A stretch of DNA of 64,000 nt from an uncultured Rothia sp. (GCA_946221065.1 CAMIIO010000012.1:4153-68152), one strand, 5' to 3'. Positions 1 to 9,263 are shown, counted from the stretch's first letter. Notes: generated from the letters alone by a model not told the origin. A program made the numbers and translations.

Positions 1-885
1 GAAAATCTTAATGCCGCGCACACTATTGCCTTGTTCATCAAGATTAGGAGAGAATGCCGCAACGCCCAGCTGGCTCGGAAGGGCTCCCACAATGCCACCG
101 GACACACCAGACTTAGCAGGAATACCAACCTCTGCAAACCAGGTGCCTGAAGCGTTATACATACCCGCGGAAACCATCACCGAAAGCACCTTCCGGGCGA
201 CATCGGCGTCCATAACTTGCTCACCGGTAATCGGCTGTACCCCACCGTTGGCTAAGGTTGCGCCCATGACCGCGACGTCACAAATATTAACCTTGACTGC
301 GCACTGAGCCACATAACCTGCCACCACATCGTGTGCTTCAAGGTCAATAATGCCCAAACCCTTGAGCATGTGCCCCATAGCAAGATTGCGTTCAGCAGTG
401 TCCATCTCGGACTGAAATATTTGACCGTCTATTGATAGCTCTCGGCCAGCTAAACGTGAAAAGAAGTCCCTCAAATATTCAACTCGGTCTTCACGCGAAT
501 TATGAGGCTCCAAAATTAAGCTGTGTACCGCTAACGCGCCAACATTGATTAGCGGGTTATCAGGACGGTTACTACCTTCTTCCAGAGAAAGCTCGTTGAA
601 TGCCTCACCGGAAGGCTCCATACCCACCTTTTCATTCAAAACCTCCTCACCATGCAGAGAAAGCGCCGCAGCGTACGCAAACGGCTTAGACATTGACTGC
701 AATGTGAACTCCACATCGGTATCACCCACCGCGTAGCTACGGCCATCTACAGTGGTTAGAGCAATACCAAAAGTCTTAATATCAGCATGCTTGAGGTCGG
801 GGATATAGTCGGCAGGCTGTCCTCCATCTAAAGGACGAGTGCGCTCTAATAGATCGTCAAGATAATCAATCACAGGGCTTTTCAT
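1..885 (-). CDS. glsA: Glutaminase (partial, C-terminus off the window edge)
   Basis: Hydrolyses L-glutamine to glutamate and ammonia in the cytoplasm. Translating the minus strand from the ATG at 885 gives an open frame of 295 codons to the window edge. It has the serine-dependent glutaminase signature S-M-S-K-P-F (catalytic Ser64 and Lys67, beta-lactamase-like SxxK), followed by family-typical stretches such as SNRPDNPLINVGALA and SGTWFAEVGIPAKSGVSGG. The usual catalytic domain is about 300 residues, so most of it is present; whether a C-terminal STAS domain follows, as in some actinobacteria, cannot be seen. It is transcribed divergently from ssb across a 235-bp gap containing DnaA-box-like sites. 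Family assignment is firm. Confidence 0.95.
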   Translation of the reverse strand, partial: MKSPVIDYLDDLLERTRPLDGGQPADYIPDLKHADIKTFGIALTTVDGRSYAVGDTDVEFTLQSMSKPFAYAAALSLHGEEVLNEKVGMEPSGEAFNELSLEEGSNRPDNPLINVGALAVHSLILEPHNSREDRVEYLRDFFSRLAGRELSIDGQIFQSEMDTAERNLAMGHMLKGLGIIDLEAHDVVAGYVAQCAVKVNICDVAVMGATLANGGVQPITGEQVMDADVARKVLSVMVSAGMYNASGTWFAEVGIPAKSGVSGGIVGALPSQLGVAAFSPNLDEQGNSVRGIKIF

Positions 886-953
886 TCCTACAGCCTAACG
901 AACACAACGCAACCTTCTCAAAAGCCGATTTGAAGCGTTACTCCTGCCGAGGT

Positions 954-1034
954 TGTGGACACAAAAACCTGTGGATAAGGGAAAAGATATCCACAAATAA
1001 AAAATCAGCAGAAAATAGACGGTAGTTATCCACA
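954..1034. promoter_or_regulatory. Cluster of four DnaA-box-like 9-mers
   Basis: Four 9-mers close to the DnaA box TTATCCACA lie within 81 bp. TGTGGACAC (954-962) and TGTGGATAA (970-978) are in reverse orientation; ATATCCACA (987-995) and TTATCCACA (1026-1034) are forward. Two are exact consensus matches and the other two differ at one or two positions. The surrounding DNA is AT-rich. They fill the divergent intergenic region between glsA and ssb. DnaA binding is inferred from the motif alone; dnaA and dnaN are not nearby, so this is not the usual actinobacterial oriC arrangement. Confidence 0.55.
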
Positions 1035-1120
1035 GATTTCCCCAAAGCACCTTCGGTTCCCTCAAAAACCTGTTTAGCTGTTGCTGAAGCACATCATCAG
1101 AATTAACAGAAAGAAGAACT

Positions 1121-1702
1121 ATGACCGACGTCGTTACCGTTCGCGGATTTGTTGCTACTTCACCCACACAAACTAAACTGTCCTCCGGCGCGTCCGTCAC
1201 TAATTTCCGGCTAGCATCCACCCCACGCTGGTATGACTCTCAACAACAATGCTGGCGTGAAGGATCCACAAACTGGCTGACCATCAACGCCTTCCGTGGG
1301 CTTGCCCAAAATACTTCCCGCAGCGTCTTCGTAGGACAGCCGCTAATAGTCACCGGACGGCTCAACATCAAAACCTGGGAAAGACCAGACGGCACTAAAG
1401 GAACAAGCGCGGAAATCGACGCACAGTCCATTGGCCATGACCTCACCTTTGGGACAGCGTCCTTCACACGCACTATTCAAGGGAACGACACTGCACCTTC
1501 ACAACCACAAAATACTAACCAAGAAAATACGTATAGAGACACCCGAGAAACAATCAAACAACACTCTGTCGAACAAGAACAAACACAAGAAAATCATCAA
1601 ACAGCACACACCTCACCCCACTCTTTTCCGTCTCCCCACACAGACAGCGCGCTAGTGAGCAATACCGCTAACCGGCAGCACATTGCAGCGATGACGAGCT
1701 AG
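1121..1702 (+). CDS. ssb: Single-stranded DNA-binding protein (SSB family)
   Basis: Binds single-stranded DNA during replication, recombination and repair. Residues 1-105 form the OB-fold: it opens with V-x-V-R-G-F-V-A, followed by the core strand V-T-N-F-R-L-A-S-T, a W-R-E-G-S-T-N-W segment and G-Q-P-L-I-V-T-G-R-L. The tail after about residue 120 is Gln/Asn/Thr-rich and disordered-looking, and ends in A-A-M-T-S instead of the acidic D-D-x-P-F tip of the main replicative SSB. This is therefore probably a paralogous SSB (SsbB-like) and not the rpsF-rplI-linked replicative copy. It lies upstream of ettA on the same strand. The start ATG follows an AGAAAGAAG purine tract. Confidence 0.85.
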   Translation: MTDVVTVRGFVATSPTQTKLSSGASVTNFRLASTPRWYDSQQQCWREGSTNWLTINAFRGLAQNTSRSVFVGQPLIVTGRLNIKTWERPDGTKGTSAEIDAQSIGHDLTFGTASFTRTIQGNDTAPSQPQNTNQENTYRDTRETIKQHSVEQEQTQENHQTAHTSPHSFPSPHTDSALVSNTANRQHIAAMTS

Positions 1703-1803
1703 GCAGCTCCCCACAAGAGGTGGCTTAGCCCTACCCCTGGGGAGAGCCACCTCGCCCCCGCATAATCACTCTAAACTTGACTCGACCAGGTAGCCTTAAG
1801 AGC

Positions 1804-3483
1804 ATGGCAGAATTTATTTACACGATGAGCAAAGCCCGCAAAACCGTGGGCGACAAAGTCATCCTCAACGACGTATCCATGTCATTCTTCCCCGGCGCCA
1901 AAATCGGTATGGTTGGCCCCAACGGCGCGGGTAAATCCACCATCCTCAAAATCATGGCGGGACTGGACACTCCATCCAACGGCGAAGCACGACTCTCACC
2001 CGGTTACACCGTGGGTATCCTCCTGCAAGAACCACCCCTCAACGAAGAAAAAACCGTCCTCGGAAACGTAGAAGAAGGCGTGGGTGACATCAAGTCCAAG
2101 CTAGACCGCTACAACGAAATCTCCGAAGAAATGGCAAACCCCGACGCCGACTTCGACGCGCTCATGGAAGAAATGGGTAAACTCCAAGAGCACATCGACG
2201 CCGCCAACGCATGGGACCTCGACTCACAACTCGAACAAGCCATGGAAGCGCTACGCTGCCCACCTGCTGACGCCGACGTCAAAAACCTCTCCGGTGGTGA
2301 ACGACGCCGCGTAGCCCTGTGCAAGCTCCTGCTAGAAAAACCCGACCTACTCCTGCTCGACGAACCCACCAACCATCTCGACGCCGAATCGGTTCTCTGG
2401 CTAGAGCAACACCTACAAAGCTACGAAGGCGCCGTCATCGCCATCACCCACGACCGCTACTTCCTCGACCACGTAGCGCAATGGATTGCCGAAGTAGACC
2501 GCGGCAACCTCTACCCCTACGAAGGTAACTACTCCACCTACCTCGAAAAGAAGCGCGCACGTCTCGAAGTGCAGGGCAAAAAAGACGCCAAACTGGCAAA
2601 ACGACTTTCCGACGAACTTGACTGGGTACGCTCCAACTCCAAAGGCCGTCAAACCAAGTCCAAGGCACGCCTGGCACGCTACGAAGAAATGGCAGCCGAA
2701 GCAGAGAAAACCCGCAAGCTGGACTTTGAAGAAATCCAGATTCCACCGGGACCGCGCCTGGGTAACGTCGTCATTGAAGCAGAAAATCTACAAAAAGGCT
2801 TCGACGGGCGTTCACTCATCAACGGACTCTCCTTCTCCCTACCCCGCAATGGTATCGTCGGCGTCATCGGCCCCAACGGCGTTGGTAAATCCACCCTCTT
2901 CAAAACCATCGTAGGGCTCGAATCCCTCGACGGTGGCGAACTCAAAATCGGTGAAACCGTCAAAATCTCCTACGTCGACCAGAACCGTGCCAACATCGAC
3001 CCTGAAAAAACACTCTGGGAAGTTGTCTCCGACGGCCTCGACTACATCCAAGTCGGTCAAGTAGAAATGCCCTCCCGCGCCTACGTATCCGCCTTCGGAT
3101 TCAAAGGCCCCGACCAGCAGAAAAAAGCCGGCGTCCTCTCCGGCGGTGAACGCAACCGACTCAACCTCGCGCTCACCCTCAAACAGGGCGGAAACCTACT
3201 GCTACTCGACGAACCCACCAACGACCTCGACGTCGAAACCCTAGCCTCACTCGAAAACGCGCTACTCGAGTTCCCCGGCTGCGCCGTCGTCGTCTCCCAC
3301 GACCGCTGGTTCCTCGACCGCGTAGCCACCCACATCCTCGCCTGGGAAGGTACCGAAGAACAACCCGACAACTGGTACTGGTACGAAGGAAACTTTGAAT
3401 CCTACGAAAAGAACAAGGTTGAACGACTCGGACCAGAAGCGGCGAAACCACGGCGGGTGGTTCACCGTAAGCTCACCCGCTAG
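1804..3483 (+). CDS. ettA: Energy-dependent translational throttle protein EttA (ABC-F ATPase)
   Basis: An ABC-F ATPase that binds the ribosomal E site and gates the first elongation steps according to ADP/ATP ratio; it has no membrane domain. The protein (559 aa, normal length) carries two ABC cassettes. The first has Walker A G-P-N-G-A-G-K-S near residue 40, signature L-S-G-G-E-R and Walker B L-L-L-L-D-E-P-T-N-H-L-D. A charged linker follows, and then a second cassette with G-P-N-G-V-G-K-S, L-S-G-G-E-R and D-E-P-T-N-D-L-D. The ATG at 1804 gives the conserved start M-A-E-F-I-Y-T-M; a TTG 27 nt upstream is in frame but less likely. The coding strand favours C-ending codons. Confidence 0.96.
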   Translation: MAEFIYTMSKARKTVGDKVILNDVSMSFFPGAKIGMVGPNGAGKSTILKIMAGLDTPSNGEARLSPGYTVGILLQEPPLNEEKTVLGNVEEGVGDIKSKLDRYNEISEEMANPDADFDALMEEMGKLQEHIDAANAWDLDSQLEQAMEALRCPPADADVKNLSGGERRRVALCKLLLEKPDLLLLDEPTNHLDAESVLWLEQHLQSYEGAVIAITHDRYFLDHVAQWIAEVDRGNLYPYEGNYSTYLEKKRARLEVQGKKDAKLAKRLSDELDWVRSNSKGRQTKSKARLARYEEMAAEAEKTRKLDFEEIQIPPGPRLGNVVIEAENLQKGFDGRSLINGLSFSLPRNGIVGVIGPNGVGKSTLFKTIVGLESLDGGELKIGETVKISYVDQNRANIDPEKTLWEVVSDGLDYIQVGQVEMPSRAYVSAFGFKGPDQQKKAGVLSGGERNRLNLALTLKQGGNLLLLDEPTNDLDVETLASLENALLEFPGCAVVVSHDRWFLDRVATHILAWEGTEEQPDNWYWYEGNFESYEKNKVERLGPEAAKPRRVVHRKLTR

Positions 3484-3592
3484 CTTCGCGTCGGGGTGTG
3501 CTGATCGGTGAACCTATTTCGCAGGTTTGCTGTTTCGGCTGGCGCCGGAAAACCTGCTTCATCTCCGTAAGCTTACCCGCTAGCTTCACGTC
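3465..3592. repeat. Two 28-bp imperfect direct repeats, exactly 100 bp apart
   Basis: Positions 3465-3492 and 3565-3592 share 26 of 28 bases (both contain CCGTAAGCT, ACCCGCTAGCTTC and GTC). The first copy covers the last codons and stop of ettA, so the second is a duplicated gene end lying in non-coding DNA. The 72 bp between them holds nothing else recognisable. It could be a local duplication or recombination scar. Confidence 0.8.
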
Positions 3593-3619
3593 ACCAAACA
3601 CAAAAACCAACCACAAAAA

Positions 3620-3654
3620 CTGAGGGTCTGCACCACCACGGCGCAGACTCTCAG
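3620..3654. terminator. Hairpin between convergent ettA and tesB
   Basis: A 12-bp stem, CTGAGGGTCTGC (3620-3631) against GCAGACTCTCAG (3643-3654), with one G-T pair and an 11-nt loop. It lies between two convergent genes and is flanked by A/T-rich tracts on both sides, so it can act as a bidirectional intrinsic terminator. Confidence 0.7.
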
Positions 3655-3681
3655 CCTTTAAAAACCTAACCCGCAAACCCA

Positions 3682-4623
3682 CTAAATCTGGAACGGACTA
3701 TCTACATCCTCACGAAACTCCGGCAAACGTAACATCGTCTCCTGAGCCACCGTTGCCACATGCACACCATCAGCCGTAAAAAACTTACCCGTAGCCAACG
3801 ACCGAGCATCCTGCGCGCTAGGAGAGTCCAACACATACAACAACCACTCATCAACACGCACCGAACGATGGAACCACATCGCGTGATCCAACGACGCCAC
3901 ACGCATACCCTCTTCCATCCAAAACTTACCGTGCGCACGCAACCCCGGCTCCACCGGCAAATAATCCGACGCATAAGCCAAAGCCGCCCGATGAATCACC
4001 GGATCATCACCCAACGGAGCAAAAGACTTCACCCAAGCCATAGACGCAGGACGCTGATCCGAATCCGCAGACAACCACAGCGGCTGATCAACATGACGAA
4101 TATCAAAAGGACGCTCATAAGCAATCGAACGGGCAATAGGCAAAGGCACATACCCCACTAAATCAGCAACACTCGGCAAAGATTCAGGCTCAGGCACACC
4201 ATCAGGCATAACAGAACCATGCTCTGGACCCTGCGCAGGTTCCTGAAAAGAGGCAATAGATGAGAAAATCTCGGCTGAATCCTGATAAGCCTGGATCCTA
4301 CGGGTAGAAAAAGACCTACCGTCATTAAGCTTACGCACACCAAAAGACAGCGGCTGATCAACATCACCGGGACGAATAAAATACCCGTGAATCGAGTGAA
4401 TCGCCCGATCGTCCGTCACTGTCTGTGAACCAGCAATAATTGCCTGAGCCAAAACCTGGCCACCAAAGACTCGACGCGTCTCACGATTAAGAGTCTCCGC
4501 ACTAAAAACCATCTCCGTAGCGGTCTCCGACGGCTCACCCAAAGTGAGCATGCGTAAAAGCTCATTCACAGCGATCTGTTCTGAAGAGATACTTTCCGTA
4601 CTATTTTTGTGAAAATCTTCCAT
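3682..4623 (-). CDS. tesB: Acyl-CoA thioesterase II (TesB family)
   Basis: Hydrolyses acyl-CoA thioesters to free fatty acid and CoA in the cytoplasm. The 313-aa length and motifs fit the TesB double-hotdog fold: V-F-G-G-Q-V-L-A-Q-A near residue 50, the H-S-I-H-G-Y-F-I-R-P-G-D segment of the first hotdog, R-S-F-S-T-R-R, and in the second half A-L-A-Y-A-S-D-Y and S-L-D-H-A-M-W-F-H-R followed by W-L-L-Y. The ettA-tesB-globin neighbourhood is common in actinobacteria. It is transcribed toward ettA and is divergent from the hypothetical gene at 4695. Confidence 0.93.
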   Translation of the reverse strand: MEDFHKNSTESISSEQIAVNELLRMLTLGEPSETATEMVFSAETLNRETRRVFGGQVLAQAIIAGSQTVTDDRAIHSIHGYFIRPGDVDQPLSFGVRKLNDGRSFSTRRIQAYQDSAEIFSSIASFQEPAQGPEHGSVMPDGVPEPESLPSVADLVGYVPLPIARSIAYERPFDIRHVDQPLWLSADSDQRPASMAWVKSFAPLGDDPVIHRAALAYASDYLPVEPGLRAHGKFWMEEGMRVASLDHAMWFHRSVRVDEWLLYVLDSPSAQDARSLATGKFFTADGVHVATVAQETMLRLPEFREDVDSPFQI

Positions 4624-4694
4624 AAGTAAACTTTCTCATAACCGGTAAGGTTAATGAGTAATATCGTCCACAATGAGCGGAAATAGGTGCATAA

Positions 4695-5399
4695 GTGGAA
4701 CAACAGACCCCTAGCCACAACACATTACCCCTAGCGAGCCCCGCTACAGCAAGAGATATGCAAATTTTTGTGGAGAGATTACGGAGTATTAACTCCAACG
4801 CTGCCGTACGTCTTATTGCCCGCGGAAAAACGGCGGCGGTTCTCGGGTGCACTATCGAACCTGTCGGATTGAATGACACCACTCCCATGATTTTAGGAAT
4901 GCGCGCTTTTCCCCTGGCAGCCACTGCCCAGTTAGATAGCACCGTGGGAGGGTTTGCGCTAGAACAAGAACTCGCTGAAGCGCTCGCGGACTCCGCCACC
5001 GACGTCGTCGAACTGAAAATTCCGCAGGTGAGCGTGAACGCCATGTGGGCGGGAATCCTCCCACCGCTTTCCGGATGGGAAAAAGCTGGAGAAATACCCT
5101 TCGCACTCGCCAGAGAAATAGGGGAGAGGGCCGTACGTGAGGTGCAGCAGGCGCTACCTGTAGCACCGGGCCAATCTCTGGTGCAGAATATACGTGCCAA
5201 AATCTGGGGCGAACCACTCAACGCAGATTACCCAGAGATACCACGCGGTATGGCAATAACTGCACTGCTCCTAGGAGTACTACCCACCCAGAACACCGCC
5301 CTACCTATCATGTGCCACGGCGATTGGACTCGGCTCAATACGCCGGCAGGCTATGTTTTACTTGGTCCTAAAAACTCGCTGGGCCTGATTCAAAAATAA
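4695..5399 (+). CDS. Conserved hypothetical protein (234 aa)
   Basis: I do not recognise a named domain. The protein is soluble, of mixed alpha/beta character, and has no signal peptide or membrane segment. It starts at GTG 4695; an earlier start is unlikely because divergent tesB begins only 71 bp away. Two stretches look structured: V-R-L-I-A-R-G-K-T-A-A-V-L-G-C-T around residues 38-53 and P-I-M-C-H-G-D-W-T-R-L near the C-terminus. Its position between tesB and the truncated haemoglobin gene suggests a lineage-conserved housekeeping gene. No function is proposed. Confidence 0.7.
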   Translation: MEQQTPSHNTLPLASPATARDMQIFVERLRSINSNAAVRLIARGKTAAVLGCTIEPVGLNDTTPMILGMRAFPLAATAQLDSTVGGFALEQELAEALADSATDVVELKIPQVSVNAMWAGILPPLSGWEKAGEIPFALAREIGERAVREVQQALPVAPGQSLVQNIRAKIWGEPLNADYPEIPRGMAITALLLGVLPTQNTALPIMCHGDWTRLNTPAGYVLLGPKNSLGLIQK

Positions 5400-5420
5400 A
5401 ACGCACCATCCTTGAAAACG

Positions 5421-5822
5421 CTAAGCACGATTTTGCATGGCATGAGCCGCGCGCTCAAGATAATCCCATAACATTGCCTCGTGCATGGGTGGAAGATTCA
5501 GCGTGTCCACAGCCTCACGCATATAATCTAACCACGTATCACGTTCTTTCGGTCCTATATTGAACGGTAGATGCCTCATACGCAAACGCGGATGACCGCG
5601 CTCGGCTTGGTAAGTGGATGGCCCGCCCCAATACTGTGCAAGAAACATCCGCAGACGACGCTCGGCGGGGCCAAGGTCCTCCTCCGGGTACATTGCAGAG
5701 AACTCAGGGTCAGCAGCTACCCGCCGATAAAACTCATGGCATAGCTTTTCGAAGACGGGCGCGCCGCCTACTTGCTCATAGAAACTTAGTTGAGCGGCAG
5801 GCTCTTGAGGCGAAGAAGTCAT
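5421..5822 (-). CDS. glbO: Group II truncated haemoglobin (trHbO-like)
   Basis: A small haem protein that binds O2 and NO, with likely roles in redox or NO chemistry. The 133-aa protein from the ATG at 5822 matches the 2-on-2 globin family. It has F-Y-x-R-V with B10 Tyr32, the segment H-P-R-L-R-M-R-H with proximal His84, and Trp97 at G8, which is the mark of group II. An ATG 42 nt further upstream is in frame but would add a tail atypical for the family. It is convergent with the hypothetical gene at 4695. A hairpin that terminates pepN lies just upstream, so glbO has its own promoter in a short gap. Confidence 0.93.
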   Translation of the reverse strand: MTSSPQEPAAQLSFYEQVGGAPVFEKLCHEFYRRVAADPEFSAMYPEEDLGPAERRLRMFLAQYWGGPSTYQAERGHPRLRMRHLPFNIGPKERDTWLDYMREAVDTLNLPPMHEAMLWDYLERAAHAMQNRA

Positions 5823-5898
5823 AAATAAAAGTGTAGCGTGCCTATCTATGAAGCGGTTTTCCACGCCCCGATGTGTTGGGCGACCTCAAATCCGCACA

Positions 5899-5940
5899 CA
5901 AAAAGGTGCTGCTGGGGTTCCCTTCACCTCAGCAGCACCT
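5899..5940 (-). terminator. Intrinsic terminator of pepN
   Basis: An 11-bp perfect stem, AGGTGCTGCTG (5904-5914) with CAGCAGCACCT (5930-5940). In the minus direction it is followed by a run of T residues (AAAAA at 5900-5904 on the plus strand). It lies 33 bp past the pepN stop. Confidence 0.88.
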
Positions 5941-5973
5941 TTTATCCAAGAGCACTTCAGAAATTAATTCACC

Positions 5974-8511
5974 TTAGCGATCCGCTACCTGAACCTTCAA
6001 CGCACGTCGTACCCCATCACGACGCTCAGCAACCTGACGATACAGCGAGCCGGCATCCTCGGGAAGAGCTGCCAGATACTTCTCTGTTCGCTCAAGAAGC
6101 TCCTGTGAAGGTTCACTGGGGTAAAGACCGCCAATCACCTGCTGCGAGATCTCATGACTACGCTCACGCCACACACTCTCAATCTCGGCAAAATACTTCT
6201 CTACATAAGGTTCAGTCAGCTCTGCACTTTCTCCCTTGAAGAACCCGGCAATAGCAGAACGCTGCACAATATTAGAGAGCGTATTGCTCTCCACAACATC
6301 TGCCCATACCTGCGCCTTCACCTCAGCCGTAGGAATAGCAGCCTTGGCGGTAGCAGCAGCCTGCTGACCGTTAGAGGTATTATCCCGCTCAAGCTCCTTC
6401 TCAATCTGCTCAGCGGTACAGCGTCCACCGGCAGCCAAAGAAATCAGCAGAGCCCACCGCAAGTCAGTATCAATCTCCAAACCATCCAGCTTCTCAGTGC
6501 CTTCCAATAACGCCTCAACATGGTTGAGTTGCTCCTCGGTATGCGCCATACGAGCAAAACTCAACACAAACTGCAACTGGTTATCGGAGCCGGCCTCAGC
6601 AGACTTCACAATCTCCCACAAACGATCCGCGGCGTCCTTACGGATAGCCTCTGCGCGCTCACGGTTGGTGTAAGAACGCAATGAAAGCTCTAAGTTAGCC
6701 AACTGAATACGAACGGCCGTAGATACTGTTTCTTGACCAATATTGTTCAGCACCAACTCCACAAAATCGCTGGCGGGCATCTCAGCATCGCGGGTGGTAT
6801 CCCAGAACGAACCCCAAATCACCCCACGGGCCACGGGGGAATCGATATCACCCAGATGTTCAATAGCAATAGCGCGAGACTTCTCATCCATACGAACCTT
6901 GGCGTAAGCAAGGTCCTCGTCATTGACCAAAATAAGGTCGGGCCGTGCCAACCCTGCCGCCTCACTCACCTCGGTCAGCTCGCCGTCGACGTCAATCTCA
7001 AAACGCTCAACACGGGTCAAAGCGTCGCCGTCAAGATTATAGAAGCCAATCACCAAACGGTGCGGGCGAAGAGTTTCGTACCCCTCGGCAAAGCTCTGAC
7101 GAATCTTCAACGAAGCAATCTTGCCGTCGTTTTCTTCAACCTCAGTAGTCAGAGTATTTACCCCAGCCGTCTCAAGCCACTTAGCAGACCAACCCTTCAC
7201 ATCCCTACCGGAGGTCTTTTCCAACTCAACCAAAAGATCATTCAGCACGGTGTTCTGATAGGCGTGCTTGGCAAAATACTCAGTGAGCGCCGCCATAAAG
7301 TTCTCCTGACCAACCCACGCCACCATCTGACGGAGCACCGAAGCACCCTTAGCATAGGTAATACCGTCAAAGTTCACCTGCACATCGTTAAGATCGCGGA
7401 TAGGCGCAACAATCGGGTGAGTGGAGGAAAGCTGATCCTGACTATAAGCCCACGTCTTCTCTGAGGCAGAGAACGTTGCCCACGCCTCATCGGCAAAGCG
7501 AGTATTCTCTGCAGTAGCAAGAGTAGACATAAACTCGGCAAAAGATTCATTCAGCCACAGATCATTCCACCACTTCATCGTCACCAAATCGCCAAACCAC
7601 ATGTGAGCCAACTCGTGCAAAATAGTCACGGCACGACGCTCCACCATAGCCTCAGTAGGCTTAGAACGGAAAATATAATTTTCCAAGAACGTCACAGCAC
7701 CAGCATTTTCCATGGCACCGGCATTGAACTCGGGAACAAAAAGCTGATCATACTTCTCAAACGGATACGGAGTCTTGAACTGCTCCTCAAAGAACTCAAA
7801 ACCTTGGCGAGTAAGCGTAAAAATCTCCTCGGCGTCAAGGTAAGGCATCAACGACTTACGAGCAAAAACACCCAGCGCAACTTCGCGCCCCTTAGAATTA
7901 GTCAGCGATGAGGTGACCTTATCGTAGGGACCGGCAATAATCGCGGTGATATACGAAGAAATCCGCGGAGTAGGCTTAAAACTCCAGGTCTTGCTACCTT
8001 CACCAACAACGACGTCGAGCGCCGGCTGATTCGACACAACCTCCCAATGCTCGGGAGCAGTCACCACAAACTCAAACTCTGCCTTTAAATCCGGCTGCTC
8101 AAAAACCGGGAAAACCCGGCGAGAATCAGGAACCTCAAACTGAGAATAGAGATAAACCTCACCATCTACCGGATCCACAAAACGATGCAAACCCTCGCCA
8201 GTATTGGTGTAAAGAAAATCTGCATCAATACTCAACACATTGTGCTCAGCTAGCTCAGGAAGCCGAATACGCACACCGTCTGCAACAGCAGTATCTACCG
8301 GCTCTCCATTCAGCTCAATGCTCCGAACAGTATCAGTAATCGCATCAATAAAAGTGCTCTCACCTGAGACAGCATCAAAATCAATGGTTGCCTTAACCCC
8401 AAAAATACGCTCACCCTGAGTGAGATCTAACTGAACTTTATAGGAGTTAACACGGCTAACAACAGCTGCCCGCTGTTCTGCTTCTGAACGTGTCAGGTTC
8501 ATTCCTGGCAT
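5974..8511 (-). CDS. pepN: Aminopeptidase N (M1 zinc metallopeptidase)
   Basis: Removes N-terminal residues from peptides; cytoplasmic. The 845-aa length is typical of actinobacterial PepN. The exopeptidase motif G-A-M-E-N is at residues 265-269 and the zinc motif H-E-L-A-H at 299-303, with the third ligand Glu 18 residues on in L-W-L-N-E-S-F-A-E. An N-terminal beta-sandwich domain precedes the thermolysin-like domain, and an alpha-helical ERAP1-like C-terminal half follows. The ATG at 8511 is preceded by AAAGGAA at good spacing. It is monocistronic, divergent from rpiB, and ends at a strong hairpin. Confidence 0.97.
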   Translation of the reverse strand: MPGMNLTRSEAEQRAAVVSRVNSYKVQLDLTQGERIFGVKATIDFDAVSGESTFIDAITDTVRSIELNGEPVDTAVADGVRIRLPELAEHNVLSIDADFLYTNTGEGLHRFVDPVDGEVYLYSQFEVPDSRRVFPVFEQPDLKAEFEFVVTAPEHWEVVSNQPALDVVVGEGSKTWSFKPTPRISSYITAIIAGPYDKVTSSLTNSKGREVALGVFARKSLMPYLDAEEIFTLTRQGFEFFEEQFKTPYPFEKYDQLFVPEFNAGAMENAGAVTFLENYIFRSKPTEAMVERRAVTILHELAHMWFGDLVTMKWWNDLWLNESFAEFMSTLATAENTRFADEAWATFSASEKTWAYSQDQLSSTHPIVAPIRDLNDVQVNFDGITYAKGASVLRQMVAWVGQENFMAALTEYFAKHAYQNTVLNDLLVELEKTSGRDVKGWSAKWLETAGVNTLTTEVEENDGKIASLKIRQSFAEGYETLRPHRLVIGFYNLDGDALTRVERFEIDVDGELTEVSEAAGLARPDLILVNDEDLAYAKVRMDEKSRAIAIEHLGDIDSPVARGVIWGSFWDTTRDAEMPASDFVELVLNNIGQETVSTAVRIQLANLELSLRSYTNRERAEAIRKDAADRLWEIVKSAEAGSDNQLQFVLSFARMAHTEEQLNHVEALLEGTEKLDGLEIDTDLRWALLISLAAGGRCTAEQIEKELERDNTSNGQQAAATAKAAIPTAEVKAQVWADVVESNTLSNIVQRSAIAGFFKGESAELTEPYVEKYFAEIESVWRERSHEISQQVIGGLYPSEPSQELLERTEKYLAALPEDAGSLYRQVAERRDGVRRALKVQVADR

Positions 8512-8717
8512 AGTGTTCCTTTCTACTCATCATAGTGCTAAAGATAATTTTCGTAGCTAGCCGTTCCCGCCTCCATTAGAATGGAAGAACTAGACAAATA
8601 GCTACGAGCCTTCTGTGTAGACTCTAGTATTTTTGCTCTAAAAAACATATTCTGTGGGATTGCACACTTATTCCCACAACCAATGACTCGGCTAAGAGCC
8701 TGAATAAGGAGAACTCG

Positions 8718-9215
8718 TTGCGCGTACACATTGCTACCGATCACGCTGGTTTGGAAATGAGTAATTTTTTTATTGAAAAGCTCTCTGAAGACGGCTACGA
8801 GATGGTAAACCACGGTCCTGAGTCCTACGACCCGGTAGATGACTATCCCAGTTTTTGCATTAACGCCGCGCTCGCTGTGAAGCACGACCGTGAGCAGGGG
8901 CTGGACTCTTTGGGTATCGTACTGGGCGGTTCCGGCAATGGCGAACAAATCTCGGCTAATAAAGTTGAGGGCATTCGTGCCGCACTGGTGTGGAACAAAG
9001 ATACCGCGGCGCTTGCCCGCGAACACAATAATGCTCAGGTTGCAGCTATTGGTGGACGTCAGCATTCGTTGGAAGAAGCTCTTGAGATTCTGCGTGTGTT
9101 CCTTGCCGCTGAATGGACCGGCGAAGAACGTCATGAACGTCGTATTGCGCAGGTAGGCGAGTATGAGCGTACCGGTGCTATTGCGGGAAAGAACATTACT
9201 TCCTTTAAGCAGTAA
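8718..9215 (+). CDS. rpiB: Ribose-5-phosphate isomerase B
   Basis: Interconverts ribose 5-phosphate and ribulose 5-phosphate in the pentose phosphate pathway. The 165-aa protein has the RpiB/LacAB fold: I-A-T-D-H-A-G-L-E near the start (phosphate and base contacts) and the anion-hole loop G-G-S-G-N-G-E near residue 75. The latter carries Ser in place of Cys, as in actinobacterial RpiB. Translation begins at TTG 8718, preceded by AAGGAGAA at good distance. The Nei-like glycosylase gene follows 48 bp later on the same strand, an arrangement often seen in actinobacteria. Confidence 0.95.
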   Translation: MRVHIATDHAGLEMSNFFIEKLSEDGYEMVNHGPESYDPVDDYPSFCINAALAVKHDREQGLDSLGIVLGGSGNGEQISANKVEGIRAALVWNKDTAALAREHNNAQVAAIGGRQHSLEEALEILRVFLAAEWTGEERHERRIAQVGEYERTGAIAGKNITSFKQ

Positions 9216-9263
9216 ATTTTCTAACAACGTTTAGCGGTACACACAATAAATCGGGGGAGAGGC

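Noticed and set aside
954..1034. Chromosomal origin oriC
   Set aside because: DnaA boxes are present, but dnaA, dnaN and other origin-flanking genes are absent.
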